This document shows positions 1-12,639 of a stretch of 64,000 nucleotides of DNA, piece by piece. This stretch comes from Brevundimonas mediterranea. Lineage in GTDB: Bacteria > Pseudomonadota > Alphaproteobacteria > Caulobacterales > Caulobacteraceae. Within the stretch, counting starts at the first letter, position 1. Every line of letters starts with the position of its first letter. The position numbers and the translations under genes were made by a program. Below the pieces are notes generated by a model. The model made no database searches and was not told where the DNA came from. It worked only from the letters and a program-made list of their open reading frames with translations. The stretch is taken from positions 1,860,001 through 1,924,000 of the forward strand of contig NZ_CP048751.1 in the NCBI RefSeq assembly GCF_011064825.1, in the 5' to 3' direction.

Positions 1-4915
<4,915 letters not shown>

Positions 4916-4928
4916 CGGGAGACCTTCC

Positions 4929-5645
4929 ATGCAAAATCTCAATCAACCCGATCCCGCCGAACTGCCGTCGACGGCCAAGCTGCTCAAGTCTACCGGCGTC
5001 GCCGTCGTCATCGCCTCGGCCCTGCTGGTCACCGTGGTCCTTCCAGCCGAGTACGGCGTCGATCCTACCCGCATCGGCTCGGTCTTCGGGCTGACCGAGA
5101 TGGGCCGGATCAAGCGCCAACTCGCCGTTGAAGCTGCGGCTGAAGCGGCCTCAACGGCGGCGGTCATTACATCCACGAGGACCGCGCCTGCCTTGCCGGC
5201 AGCCGCACCAGTGGGCTCACCAGACACCGCAACTCAGGAGCCGGCCAGGTCTGCCAAGACCGAAGCCGTCCCGCCAGCGGTCACGACCCAGACGGCAGCC
5301 GCAGCTACGACAACCAATGGCGCATCGGCGGGTCGCAGCCATCGCACGTCCCTGACCCTTGAGCCTGACGAGGGGGCCGAGATCAAAATGGCCATGGGGG
5401 ACGGCGCGAAGGCGAACTTCACCTGGTCCACCAGTGGCCCGGCGGTGAACTATGACACCCATGGTGACGGCCAAGGGATCACCTATCACGGCTATAGCAA
5501 GGGAACCTCCGCCCGCGAGACGGGGGTGCTAACGGCCGCTTTCGCGGGTCATCACGGCTGGTTCTGGCGTAACCGCAGCGGCGAGCGTGTCACCATCACG
5601 CTTCAAACCTCGGGCGACTACGAGAGCGTCGATTTCGTCGACTGA
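4929..5645 (+). CDS. Single-pass membrane-anchored protein of metal operon
   Basis: 238 residues with one TM helix (about residues 18-38). It is followed by an Ala/Thr/Pro-rich linker (about residues 60-145) and a compact C-terminal domain ending DYESVDFVD. The same small anchor protein is commonly found after HupE in alphaproteobacterial czc-like operons, where it is annotated only as a transmembrane anchor protein. The C-terminal domain probably faces the periplasm. It lies 13 bases after the HupE gene and ends the operon. The function is unknown. A periplasmic accessory role in metal export is inference from context. Confidence 0.75.
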   Translation: MQNLNQPDPAELPSTAKLLKSTGVAVVIASALLVTVVLPAEYGVDPTRIGSVFGLTEMGRIKRQLAVEAAAEAASTAAVITSTRTAPALPAAAPVGSPDTATQEPARSAKTEAVPPAVTTQTAAAATTTNGASAGRSHRTSLTLEPDEGAEIKMAMGDGAKANFTWSTSGPAVNYDTHGDGQGITYHGYSKGTSARETGVLTAAFAGHHGWFWRNRSGERVTITLQTSGDYESVDFVD

Positions 5646-5676
5646 GGCTTACGGTCGGATGTCTCCCGCCTTGGGC

Positions 5677-6996
5677 TCACTCCTTCGTCGTCGGCCATCG
5701 CGGGTGGCGCTCGTCGATGACGAAGGGATGGCTGTGCAACGCCTCTCCGGATTGACCGTCCAGATGCGGATCGTCTTCGGCCGGTGCGTCATGCCGATGC
5801 GGCAGGTCCGTCGGGTCGTTCGCAGGCCAGACTACAAATCCTAGGACCGTTCCGAACGCGCACAGGGCGGCCAGCACCAGAAAGGCCGCGCTGGGGTCCG
5901 CAGCCGCGCTGACCAGACCGGCGACCGGATAGGCGATCAGCCAGGCGGCGTGGGACAGGGCGAACTGCGCCGCGAACAGGGCCGGACGATCCTGTGCGTT
6001 GGAAGACCGACGCAAGGCGCGACCCGCCGGTGTGAGGGTCAGCGAATAGCCGACGCCCATGACGGCCCAGAGGATGAGCAGGGCGACATAGGTAGTCGCC
6101 AGCACCGATCCCCCAAGCAGCACCAGGGTCATGATCGCGGCGCCCCACAACATGGCGGTCCGGTCTGCGACCCGGTCCAGCAGGCGAGGCAGGGCGATCG
6201 CCGCCGCCATCGACCCCGCCCCGAAAGCCGCTAGCGCCCAGGCGGCGGCTTGGCCGGACATGGCGAAGCGGGACTGCACCAGGACGACCGTGTTGACGAA
6301 CACCATGGCCCCGCCGGCGGCCTCGGCGATGCTGATGGCGATCAGACCGCGCAGACGTGGCGTCAAAGCGAACAGGCGAACCCCGCCCGTGAGCCGCTGG
6401 ATGAAGGGTTTCTGAGCCGTCTGCGTCAGTACCGGCAGTGCAGCCGTGACGACGAAAAGGGCCGAGATAACGAAGCCGAGGGACGTCCCGGCGAACAGAT
6501 TGTTGTAGCTCATGAAGGCGAGGAGCACGGCCGCCAGCACGGGACTGGCCACGCTCTCGAGATCGGCCGCGAGGCGCGAGAGCGACAGGGCCTTGGTGTA
6601 TTCCGCCTCGTCAGGCAGCAGGTCGGGGATCATCGCCTGGAACGCCGGGGTGAAGGCCGCCGAGGCGACGTACAGCACCGTCATCAGGGCATAGACCTCC
6701 CAGGCCTCGCCAACGAACGGCAAGGCGCCGGCGACACAGGCCCGGACGACATCCAGCGAGACCAGCAGGGCCTTGCGGGGAAGCCTGGCCGCCAGGGCGC
6801 TCGCGAAGGGCGCGACGCCGATATAGGCGATCATCTTGATGGCCAGGGCCATCCCCAAGACTTCGCCGGCATTGGCCCCGGCCAGATCATGCGCCAGCAG
6901 ACCCAGCGCCACCGTCGCCATGCCCGTGCCGAGCAGGGCCGCGACCTGAGCCGTAAACAGGTGCCGATAACCGGCATGTCGGAGCGGGGAAAACAT
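5677..6996 (-). CDS. MFS transporter, EntS-like, His-rich tail
   Basis: 439 residues with twelve predicted TM helices of the major facilitator superfamily, beginning MFSPLRHAGYRHLFTAQ as in the EntS/MFS_3 branch. The cytosolic C-terminus is rich in His and Asp (HRHDAP, DDPHLDG, HSHPF), which is typical of NreB-type nickel exporters. It is divergent from the CsoR/RcnR-type repressor at 7064 and shares a 67-base promoter region with it, including a G-tract operator. Metal-controlled expression and nickel or cobalt export are inferred from the tail and the context. Confidence 0.82.
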   Translation of the reverse strand: MFSPLRHAGYRHLFTAQVAALLGTGMATVALGLLAHDLAGANAGEVLGMALAIKMIAYIGVAPFASALAARLPRKALLVSLDVVRACVAGALPFVGEAWEVYALMTVLYVASAAFTPAFQAMIPDLLPDEAEYTKALSLSRLAADLESVASPVLAAVLLAFMSYNNLFAGTSLGFVISALFVVTAALPVLTQTAQKPFIQRLTGGVRLFALTPRLRGLIAISIAEAAGGAMVFVNTVVLVQSRFAMSGQAAAWALAAFGAGSMAAAIALPRLLDRVADRTAMLWGAAIMTLVLLGGSVLATTYVALLILWAVMGVGYSLTLTPAGRALRRSSNAQDRPALFAAQFALSHAAWLIAYPVAGLVSAAADPSAAFLVLAALCAFGTVLGFVVWPANDPTDLPHRHDAPAEDDPHLDGQSGEALHSHPFVIDERHPRWPTTKE

Positions 6997-7034
6997 CGAA
7001 GATCATCCTGCGGGTCGAGCCAGGGGGCTAGCCT

Positions 7035-7053
7035 TATCCCCTCCGGGGGGATA
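7035..7053. promoter_or_regulatory. CsoR/RcnR-type operator
   Basis: An inverted repeat TATCCCC/GGGGATA with a 5-base centre lies between the divergent MFS and repressor genes. G/C tracts flanked by TA-containing inverted repeats are the known site type for CsoR/RcnR repressors. Its position could control both directions. Confidence 0.6.
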
Positions 7054-7063
7054 GCATCTTGCT

Positions 7064-7339
7064 ATGGCCCACGTCGTCCATAAATCCCATCCCGAGATCG
7101 TCAATCGGCTCAAACGCGCCGAGGGACATCTGCGGAAAACCATCGCCATGATCGAGGGCGGCCGCACCTGCCTCGACCTCGCCCAGCAGCTTCACGCAAT
7201 CGAGAAGGCCGTGGCGGCGGCCAAGAAGGCCCTGATCCACGATCACATCGACCATTGCCTCGCCCATGCGGCGGAGGGCGATCCGGCTGAGGCGCGGCAG
7301 GCCATGGCCGAGTTCAAAGACATCACCAAATACCTGTGA
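7064..7339 (+). CDS. Metal-sensing repressor, CsoR/RcnR/DmeR family
   Basis: 91 residues, all-helical, the normal length for the DUF156 family of tetrameric repressors that leave DNA on binding metal. The putative metal ligands are Cys36, His61 and Cys65, the spacing of the Cu(I) triad in CsoR. Extra His residues at positions 3, 6, 9, 59 and 64 resemble the nickel/cobalt sensors RcnR and DmeR. It directly precedes a NicO/RcnA-type exporter and faces an MFS exporter, so Ni/Co sensing is more likely than copper. The ligand assignment is by motif only. Confidence 0.9.
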   Translation: MAHVVHKSHPEIVNRLKRAEGHLRKTIAMIEGGRTCLDLAQQLHAIEKAVAAAKKALIHDHIDHCLAHAAEGDPAEARQAMAEFKDITKYL

Positions 7340-7346
7340 GACGCCG

Positions 7347-8459
7347 ATGACTCCGTTTGCGGACCTGCTCGCGCAGGGCTCGGCCCATGCCTGGCTGTTC
7401 ATTCCCTCGGCCCTCCTTCTCGGGGCGCTTCACGGTCTTGAGCCGGGGCATTCCAAGACCATGATGGCGGCCTTCATCGTCGCCGTGCGCGGGACGGTCT
7501 GGCAGGCGGTATTGCTCGGGCTTTCGGCGACCTTGTCGCACACGGCCATCGTCTGGGCGATCGCCCTGACCGGTCTTTACTTCGGTCAGTTCTTCGACAT
7601 CGAAGCCTCGGAGGGCTGGTTCCAACTGGCCTCGGCCGTGATCATCCTCGGTGTCGCCGCCTGGATGCTGTTGGCCACATGGCGCGAGCAGAACGCCGTC
7701 CATAACGAGCATGATCATGACCACACCCACGACGAGACGCGCTGGATCGACACGGGCCATGGCGTCGTCAGCCTGAGTATCTTCGAGGACGGTATTCCGC
7801 CGCGCTTCCGGTTTGCCCCCGATCACGGTCCTGTCCCGAGGGCCGGCGACATCAAGGTCGCCACCACGCGCGCGGACGGCTCCGTCCAGACATTCCACTT
7901 CGAGACACGCGACGGCTATCTCGAATCGGCTGACGTCATTCCCGAACCCCACGCCTTCACGGCGCGGCTGGTTCTGGGCCACGGCAATCACACCCATGAC
8001 TTCGACGTCGAGTTCGCCGAACACGATCACGAGCATGGTCATGACCACGGCGGCCTGGATGTCTCAAACCCCGGCCACCAGGACGCCCATGAACGCGCCC
8101 ACGCCAACGACATCAAGAAACGGTTCGCCAACCGCAAGGTGACCACCTGGCAGATCATGCTCTTCGGCCTGACAGGCGGCCTGATCCCGTGCCCGGCCTC
8201 GATCACCGTCCTGCTGCTCTGCCTGCAGCTGAAGCAGGTGGCCTTGGGTGCGACCCTCGTCCTGTGCTTTTCGATCGGATTGGCGGCGACCATGGTCACC
8301 GTCGGTGTCGCAGCGGCGATCGGGATGCGGCATGCGGAGAAGCGCTGGTCGGGAGGTTTCGCGGCTTTTGCGCGGAAAGCGCCCTATTTTTCAGGCGGGC
8401 TGATCGCCATCGTCGGCCTGGTTCTCACCTGGCAGGCCGTCATGGCCCTGGCCGGGTAG
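7347..8459 (+). CDS. NicO/RcnA-type nickel-cobalt exporter
   Basis: The start chosen is MTPFADLLAQG, seven bases after the repressor stop, giving 370 residues. An in-frame extension upstream would lie inside the repressor gene. There are six or so TM segments, the family motif HGLEPGHSKTMMAAF near residue 30, and GLTGGLIPCPASITVL near residue 270. Between the TM halves is a long hydrophilic loop with two His/Asp clusters (HNEHDHDHTHDE; EHDHEHGHDHGG). Such His-rich loops bind divalent metals in RcnA. It is probably co-transcribed with the repressor and derepressed by Ni/Co. Confidence 0.88.
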   Translation: MTPFADLLAQGSAHAWLFIPSALLLGALHGLEPGHSKTMMAAFIVAVRGTVWQAVLLGLSATLSHTAIVWAIALTGLYFGQFFDIEASEGWFQLASAVIILGVAAWMLLATWREQNAVHNEHDHDHTHDETRWIDTGHGVVSLSIFEDGIPPRFRFAPDHGPVPRAGDIKVATTRADGSVQTFHFETRDGYLESADVIPEPHAFTARLVLGHGNHTHDFDVEFAEHDHEHGHDHGGLDVSNPGHQDAHERAHANDIKKRFANRKVTTWQIMLFGLTGGLIPCPASITVLLLCLQLKQVALGATLVLCFSIGLAATMVTVGVAAAIGMRHAEKRWSGGFAAFARKAPYFSGGLIAIVGLVLTWQAVMALAG

Positions 8460-8466
8460 TTCCTTC

Positions 8467-8661
8467 ATGACCGGCACGCCCTGTATCGATATCTGCACCT
8501 TCGACGGCCGCTCGGGTCAGTGCGAAGGCTGTGGTCGAACGCGCCCGGAGATAGCGGGCTGGCGCAAGCTTAGTCCCTATCAGAAGAGAACCATCGAACG
8601 GGATCTGCCGCGTCGTCTCGCCAGGCTTTCAGCCAACCTCACACCGAAACCGACGGTGTGA
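8467..8661 (+). CDS. DUF1289 small Cys-rich protein
   Basis: 64 residues with the DUF1289 pattern: CIDIC near residue 5, then CEGCGRTRPEIAGW and a basic C-terminal helix. The four cysteines could bind a metal ion. The family is small, widespread in proteobacteria and of unknown role. It follows the exporter by seven bases and may be the last gene of that operon. Confidence 0.8.
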   Translation: MTGTPCIDICTFDGRSGQCEGCGRTRPEIAGWRKLSPYQKRTIERDLPRRLARLSANLTPKPTV

Positions 8662-8971
8662 AAAGAGACGTGAGGCCGTGGCCATCGCTCCGGTCCACCT
8701 TGCGGGTTACGGCGTTTGAGACCCGACGACGTCTCATTCTGACCGGCGCTGGCGAGATAGCGGTCGAGAATGAACTGGTCGAGAGGCACGCCGACCGCCC
8801 ATCTCGGGAGCTGTTTCGTGCTTCATCCTCGAACGCTATGCTTCCGCTTCTGGGTGCTTTTGCGAGTGATGCCGGTTCTTATCTAGCTGTACTGTAAGCC
8901 TTTTTGGAACCTTGAAGCTTTCGCGCGATTAGCGTTCGGGTCGCAACCGATGCCGACCGGAGCGAACCTCG
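8662..8971. other. Intergenic stretch without a supported gene
   Basis: About 310 bases between the DUF1289 gene and the polyketide synthase. Short open frames on both strands show no family signature. A GGAG ribosome site sits at about 8959, ahead of the ATG at 8972. No clear terminator or repeat is visible. Confidence 0.5.
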
Positions 8972-10093
8972 ATGCCGGCTTCCGCCAAACTTCTCTCCAT
9001 CGCGACCGCAAACGCGCCGAATGTCATGACCCAGACGGACGTGGTCCGGGTCGCTCAGGCGCTGTTTAGAGACCGGTTTCCCGGAATGGACCGGATGCTG
9101 CCCGTGTTCGACACTGCGGGGATCAGGACGCGGCAATCGGCCATGCCCCTGGATTGGTATCTCACTCCACGGAGTTGGCCGGAACGGACCCAGGCCTATC
9201 TCGACATCGCGGTCGGCATGTTCGCCAGAGCCGCGGAAGCGGCTCTCGATCAAGCAGGCCTGAAAGGTTCCGATGTCGACGTGGTCATCACGGTCTCATC
9301 GACGGGCATCGCCACGCCCAGCCTTGAGGCCCGCGCCATGGCCCGGATGGGATTTCGCTCCGATGCAGCGCGGGTCCCGGTCTTCGGCCTCGGCTGCGCC
9401 GGCGGAGCGACGGGCCTCGCCCTTGCGGGAAGGCTGGCCCAGGCCTCGCCGGGGGCCGTGATCCTCGTGGTCGTGGTCGAGCTCTGCACCCTTTCGTTCC
9501 GGATGGAGGATCTGACCAAGGCGGACATTGTTGCGACGGCGCTGTTCGGCGACGGGTCGGCCGCCTGTGTGGTGCGCTGCGGCGAGGCGGGCTTCGCCTC
9601 GATCGAGGCGGCGGGCGAACACACCTGGCCCGGAAGTCTGGACGTCATGGGCTGGCGCGTCGGCCCGACCGGTCTGGGCGTGATCTTCGACCGCGCCATT
9701 CCTCCGTTCGCCCGCGAAAACCTCCGACCGGCGATGGTCGGGATGCTCGAACGCCAGGGCCTGGAGCTTGAGGATGTTGATCGTTTCATCTGTCACCCGG
9801 GCGGAATGAAGGTCATCGACGCCCTGGAGGGATCCCTGTCCCTCGATCAGGGCAGTCTGGATCACGAACGGGAGGTTCTGGCCGACCACGGCAACATGTC
9901 CGCGCCGACGGTCCTCTACGTCCTCGACCGGGCGAGACGACAGGGCCTGCCGAACCGGTCGGTCGTGACCGCCCTGGGGCCAGGTTTCACCCTCAGCACC
10001 GTGACCCTGAGGGCGGCGGCGGATGCAGCCCTTCGTCGTCCTCGCCCTGGTGACCGCGCAGCGGCTCGGGGAACTGGTTCTGGCCGAGTATAA
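8972..10093 (+). CDS. Type III polyketide synthase (chalcone synthase-like)
   Basis: 373 residues, the usual size for homodimeric type III PKS. These enzymes extend acyl-CoA starters with malonyl-CoA to give pyrones or resorcinols. The thiolase-fold catalytic triad is visible: Cys142 in FGLGCAGGATG, His275 in FICHPGG and Asn308 in DHGNMSAPT. The C-terminus runs 71 bases into the following methyltransferase frame and becomes Arg-rich after about residue 345, so the natural stop may have shifted. The methyltransferase neighbour is the usual partner in bacterial alkylresorcinol/alkylpyrone operons. The product is unknown. Confidence 0.9.
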   Translation: MPASAKLLSIATANAPNVMTQTDVVRVAQALFRDRFPGMDRMLPVFDTAGIRTRQSAMPLDWYLTPRSWPERTQAYLDIAVGMFARAAEAALDQAGLKGSDVDVVITVSSTGIATPSLEARAMARMGFRSDAARVPVFGLGCAGGATGLALAGRLAQASPGAVILVVVVELCTLSFRMEDLTKADIVATALFGDGSAACVVRCGEAGFASIEAAGEHTWPGSLDVMGWRVGPTGLGVIFDRAIPPFARENLRPAMVGMLERQGLELEDVDRFICHPGGMKVIDALEGSLSLDQGSLDHEREVLADHGNMSAPTVLYVLDRARRQGLPNRSVVTALGPGFTLSTVTLRAAADAALRRPRPGDRAAARGTGSGRV

Positions 10094-10527
10094 CACTCAC
10101 CGTCTGCGCGCCCAGGGCGCCGTCGAGACGGGCGCGGACCACTACGTCTTCATCGTCCTCCTGCACGGGGCCTGGCTTCTGGGACTGTGGGCGTTCGCGT
10201 GGGACAGGCCGGTCAACCTTGCCCTGCTCGCCGTCTTCGTTCTGCTCCAGGCAGGCCGGGTCTGGGTGATCGCCACTCTCGGTTCCCGCTGGACGACCCG
10301 GATCATCACCTTGCCAGGCGCGCCGCTGGTCACTCGGGGGCCTTATCGCTTCGTCTCCCATCCCAACTATGTCGTGGTCGCCCTCGATCGCGGTCCTGCC
10401 GCTGGCCTTCGGACTGGTCGGCTATGCGATCATATTCAGCCTTCTCAACGCAGCGATGATGTGGGTGCGCATCCGCAGCGAGGCCCGGGCTCTTTCGGCG
10501 GCAACCGCCGGAGCGCAGCCGGGATAG
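10023..10527 (+). pseudogene. ICMT-family methyltransferase, frameshifted
   Basis: The first 120 residues read as a membrane methyltransferase of the isoprenylcysteine carboxyl methyltransferase type, reaching RGPYRFVSHPNYVVV. After about base 10380 the frame turns into unrelated sequence. The expected tail (SIAVLPLAFGLVGYAIIF, then FSLLNAAMMWVRIRSEARAL) continues in another frame to a stop at 10525. The junction CTCGATCGCG would be in frame as CTCGAGATCGCG, so a two-base deletion near 10387 explains it. Either the gene is dead or the assembly has an error. The intact protein would methylate the polyketide made by the upstream synthase. Confidence 0.75.
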
Positions 10528-10910
10528 GAGACCGCTCGAGGCCTTCCTGTCGTGTCAGCAGGCGCGGATCCTGGCGGTGAGCTTAGCAACTCTGGTGCGA
10601 AGCCCCGTCCACCAGCCAAGCGGCTTTTTGGTTTTAGGCGGTCCAGCAAGTTCGCGGCGCCTGGCTCAGGGCAGTGTGAACACCGTCTGGATCCAGCCGC
10701 TCGTCTGGGCATGTTCGAGCAGCTCGAAGATCGGGATCGCAAACAGGAAGATCAGGCCATTCCTGAGGGTGACCAGAAAAAAGATGGGGCGGACTTCGAG
10801 GGTCTCGGCGTCCCGCCACTTCGAGACGTCTGGCCAGAAACGAGGCGTGGCCGGCGAGCATGAGGAGCCATTTCAGGAGCCAACCTGACGCCCGCGGCGT
10901 ACCTCGCCAA
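10528..10910. other. Non-coding stretch with possible gene remnant
   Basis: No full gene is supported. On the minus strand, 10840 to 10666, one frame without a start reads FFLVTLRNGLIFLFAIPIFE followed by a polar tail ending at a stop (10668-10666). This looks like the C-terminus of a small membrane protein that has lost its front end. It may mark the boundary between the metal/polyketide genes and the conjugative backbone. Confidence 0.3.
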
Positions 10911-10914
10911 CAGT

Positions 10915-10982
10915 GAACCGGAGAAAAAGGAAGGGCGGAGGCGGCCGCCCCGAGCGGGGGTGGAACAGTCCAGGAGCCCGTG
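10915..10982 (+). promoter_or_regulatory. Purine-rich structured leader of radC-like gene
   Basis: The 5' region has a G/A-rich run (GAGAAAAAGGAAGGGCGGAG), a GC-rich segment able to fold (GGCGGCCGCC, CCCCGAGCGGGG) and CAGGAG shortly before the start. Comparable leaders precede the genes at 12640, 14883, 20366 and 21306. Rfam lists a radC RNA motif upstream of similar genes; identity with it was not tested. Confidence 0.4.
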
Positions 10983-11675
10983 ATGCGACCCTTGCCCTCA
11001 TCGACGCCCCAGCCTTCCGATCGTCTCTCGGCGTCGCTTTTTGATCTACCGGGAGCCCTTCAGCCGGAGTTGGACGACGCGTCCCTACTCTCCCTGCTGA
11101 TGACACGCACCTTGCCACAGCGTGACATTCCCCGGGCCGTTGAGACTTTGCTGAAGGTCTTCGGCTCGGTGGCAGCCGTCGTCGCTGCCGACCCGCCGGA
11201 ACTCGCCCGGGCCGCTTCACTGAACGCGACCACGATCACCGACCTCAAACTACTGCAGCAGTTGAGCGTCCGTCTGGCCCGGTCGGAAGCTTGCCGACGT
11301 CCCGTCGTATCGTCCTGGTCATGCCTTATAGCCTATGTGCGCTCAGCGTTGGCCCACGCACCCCGGGAGCAGTTCCGCGCCCTCTACCTGGATCGAAAGA
11401 ACGTCCTCCTCCGGGACGAATTCCTCGCAGAAGGGACCGTTGACCACGCGCCGGTCTACCCCCGGGAAGTTATCCGGCGCGCGCTCGAAGTCTCGGCCTC
11501 CGCGCTCATTCTGGTCCACAACCATCCGTCCGGCGATCCGACGCCTTCGCGCGCTGACATCGAAATGACGCGGCAGATCAACGATGCTGCGCGCGTCTTC
11601 GGCCTGCAGGTCCACGACCATCTCGTCATCGGCCGCCAGGGTACGGCGAGCTTCAAACAGCTCGGCCTGATCTGA
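10983..11675 (+). CDS. RadC/JAB-domain (JAMM) protein
   Basis: 230 residues. An N-terminal helix-hairpin-helix-like part is followed by a JAB/MPN domain with EFLAEGTVDHAPVYPREV near residue 145 and the metal motif HNHPSGDPTPSRAD near residue 180. RadC-like proteins are very common on plasmids and ICEs. Despite the name their role in repair is doubtful and their biochemical function is unsettled. GTG at 10980 directly precedes the ATG at 10983; the ATG is preferred. It opens the maintenance block of the element. Confidence 0.85.
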   Translation: MRPLPSSTPQPSDRLSASLFDLPGALQPELDDASLLSLLMTRTLPQRDIPRAVETLLKVFGSVAAVVAADPPELARAASLNATTITDLKLLQQLSVRLARSEACRRPVVSSWSCLIAYVRSALAHAPREQFRALYLDRKNVLLRDEFLAEGTVDHAPVYPREVIRRALEVSASALILVHNHPSGDPTPSRADIEMTRQINDAARVFGLQVHDHLVIGRQGTASFKQLGLI

Positions 11676-11682
11676 GGCCGCC

Positions 11683-12588
11683 ATGACCCTGAAAGCCATC
11701 GTCACCGCCCTGGGCGGCGACCTTTACGCCGGGGGCTCACGCGCCAGCATCCCCGCACCCGGTCACAGCACGGCGGATCGTTCGGTTTCTCTGATGCTGG
11801 CCGATGATCGCGTCATCATCCACGGATTCGGCGGCGCCGACTGGCGCACTGCCCGGGATGATCTTCGCGGTCGAGGCTTCATCGACGACGCCGGTCGGCT
11901 CACCGGCGGCGGGCGCGGACGGTCCTCATCGCCGAGACCGGACCGGCGCTTTCGCGTGGAGACCGCGTCGCGTCTGTGGACCGCGACGACGGGGCGAACA
12001 CCCCACGGTCCGGCCGCTCTCTATCTACAGCGGCGCGCCGTTCTGGCCGAGGACGCGGTCTCCAATCTTCGGCTGCACCCGGCCGCGCCACTCTCGGTGT
12101 ATCGGAGCGGCGGGCGCTCGCGTCCGGCTCTGATCGCCCGGATCAGCGACGCCGACGATCGTCTGACGGCGGTCGAACTGACATATCTCGAGACCAACGG
12201 GCTGCTCGCTGCCGGTCTGCGCCTGGCTCGCAAGACCGTGGGTCAGGTGCCCCCCGGCGCGGCCGTTCGCCTCTCGCCTGCGGCCGAAAACATGCTGGTG
12301 GGCGAAGGGGTCGTCACGACCTTGTCGGCAATGGACCGCTTCGGTCTTCCCGGCTGGGCCCTCATGGCCGCCAACAACCTCGCCGTCTGGAGCCCGCCCG
12401 CCTGCGTGCGCAGGGTCCTGATCGCCGCCGATCGAGGCGAGGCCGGTGAGGCGGCGGCGTCCCGGCTCCGCCGCCGCCTGGTCCGCGATGGACTTGATGT
12501 CGAGGCGTCATGGCCCGACCCGCCGTTCGGCGACTGGAACGAGGTCGCGGTCGCGGCAACGTCGCAAAAGGGGGAGCGAGGGCGCTGA
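11683..12588 (+). CDS. Toprim-domain protein (plasmid primase/DUF7146-like)
   Basis: 301 residues starting seven bases after the RadC-like gene. The N-terminal part resembles the zinc-finger/DUF7146 region of mobile-element primases (IPAPGHSTADRSVSLML), although zinc ligands are not obvious. The C-terminal toprim fold shows MLVGEGVVTTLSAM with the catalytic Glu near residue 208 and LIAADRGEAGEAAA near residue 248. Such proteins replace DNA primase-helicase functions on ICEs and plasmids. Activity is not provable here, as the domain order is minimal. Confidence 0.75.
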   Translation: MTLKAIVTALGGDLYAGGSRASIPAPGHSTADRSVSLMLADDRVIIHGFGGADWRTARDDLRGRGFIDDAGRLTGGGRGRSSSPRPDRRFRVETASRLWTATTGRTPHGPAALYLQRRAVLAEDAVSNLRLHPAAPLSVYRSGGRSRPALIARISDADDRLTAVELTYLETNGLLAAGLRLARKTVGQVPPGAAVRLSPAAENMLVGEGVVTTLSAMDRFGLPGWALMAANNLAVWSPPACVRRVLIAADRGEAGEAAASRLRRRLVRDGLDVEASWPDPPFGDWNEVAVAATSQKGERGR

Positions 12589-12639
12589 GGGGCGCCGGAG
12601 CGGCAGGGATGGGCCCCGACGCCCGGCAGGAGAGACCTC
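12589..12639 (+). promoter_or_regulatory. Leader upstream of parB-like gene
   Basis: A GC-rich leader (GGGGCGCCGGAGCGGCAGGG, then GGCAGGAGAGACCTC) stands between the toprim stop and the ATG at 12640. It resembles the other purine-rich leaders of this block and contains a strong GGAGAG ribosome site. Confidence 0.35.

Noticed and set aside
8658-8897. Small plus-strand ORF after the DUF1289 gene
   Set aside because: No ribosome site, no family pattern and Arg/Ser-rich composition.
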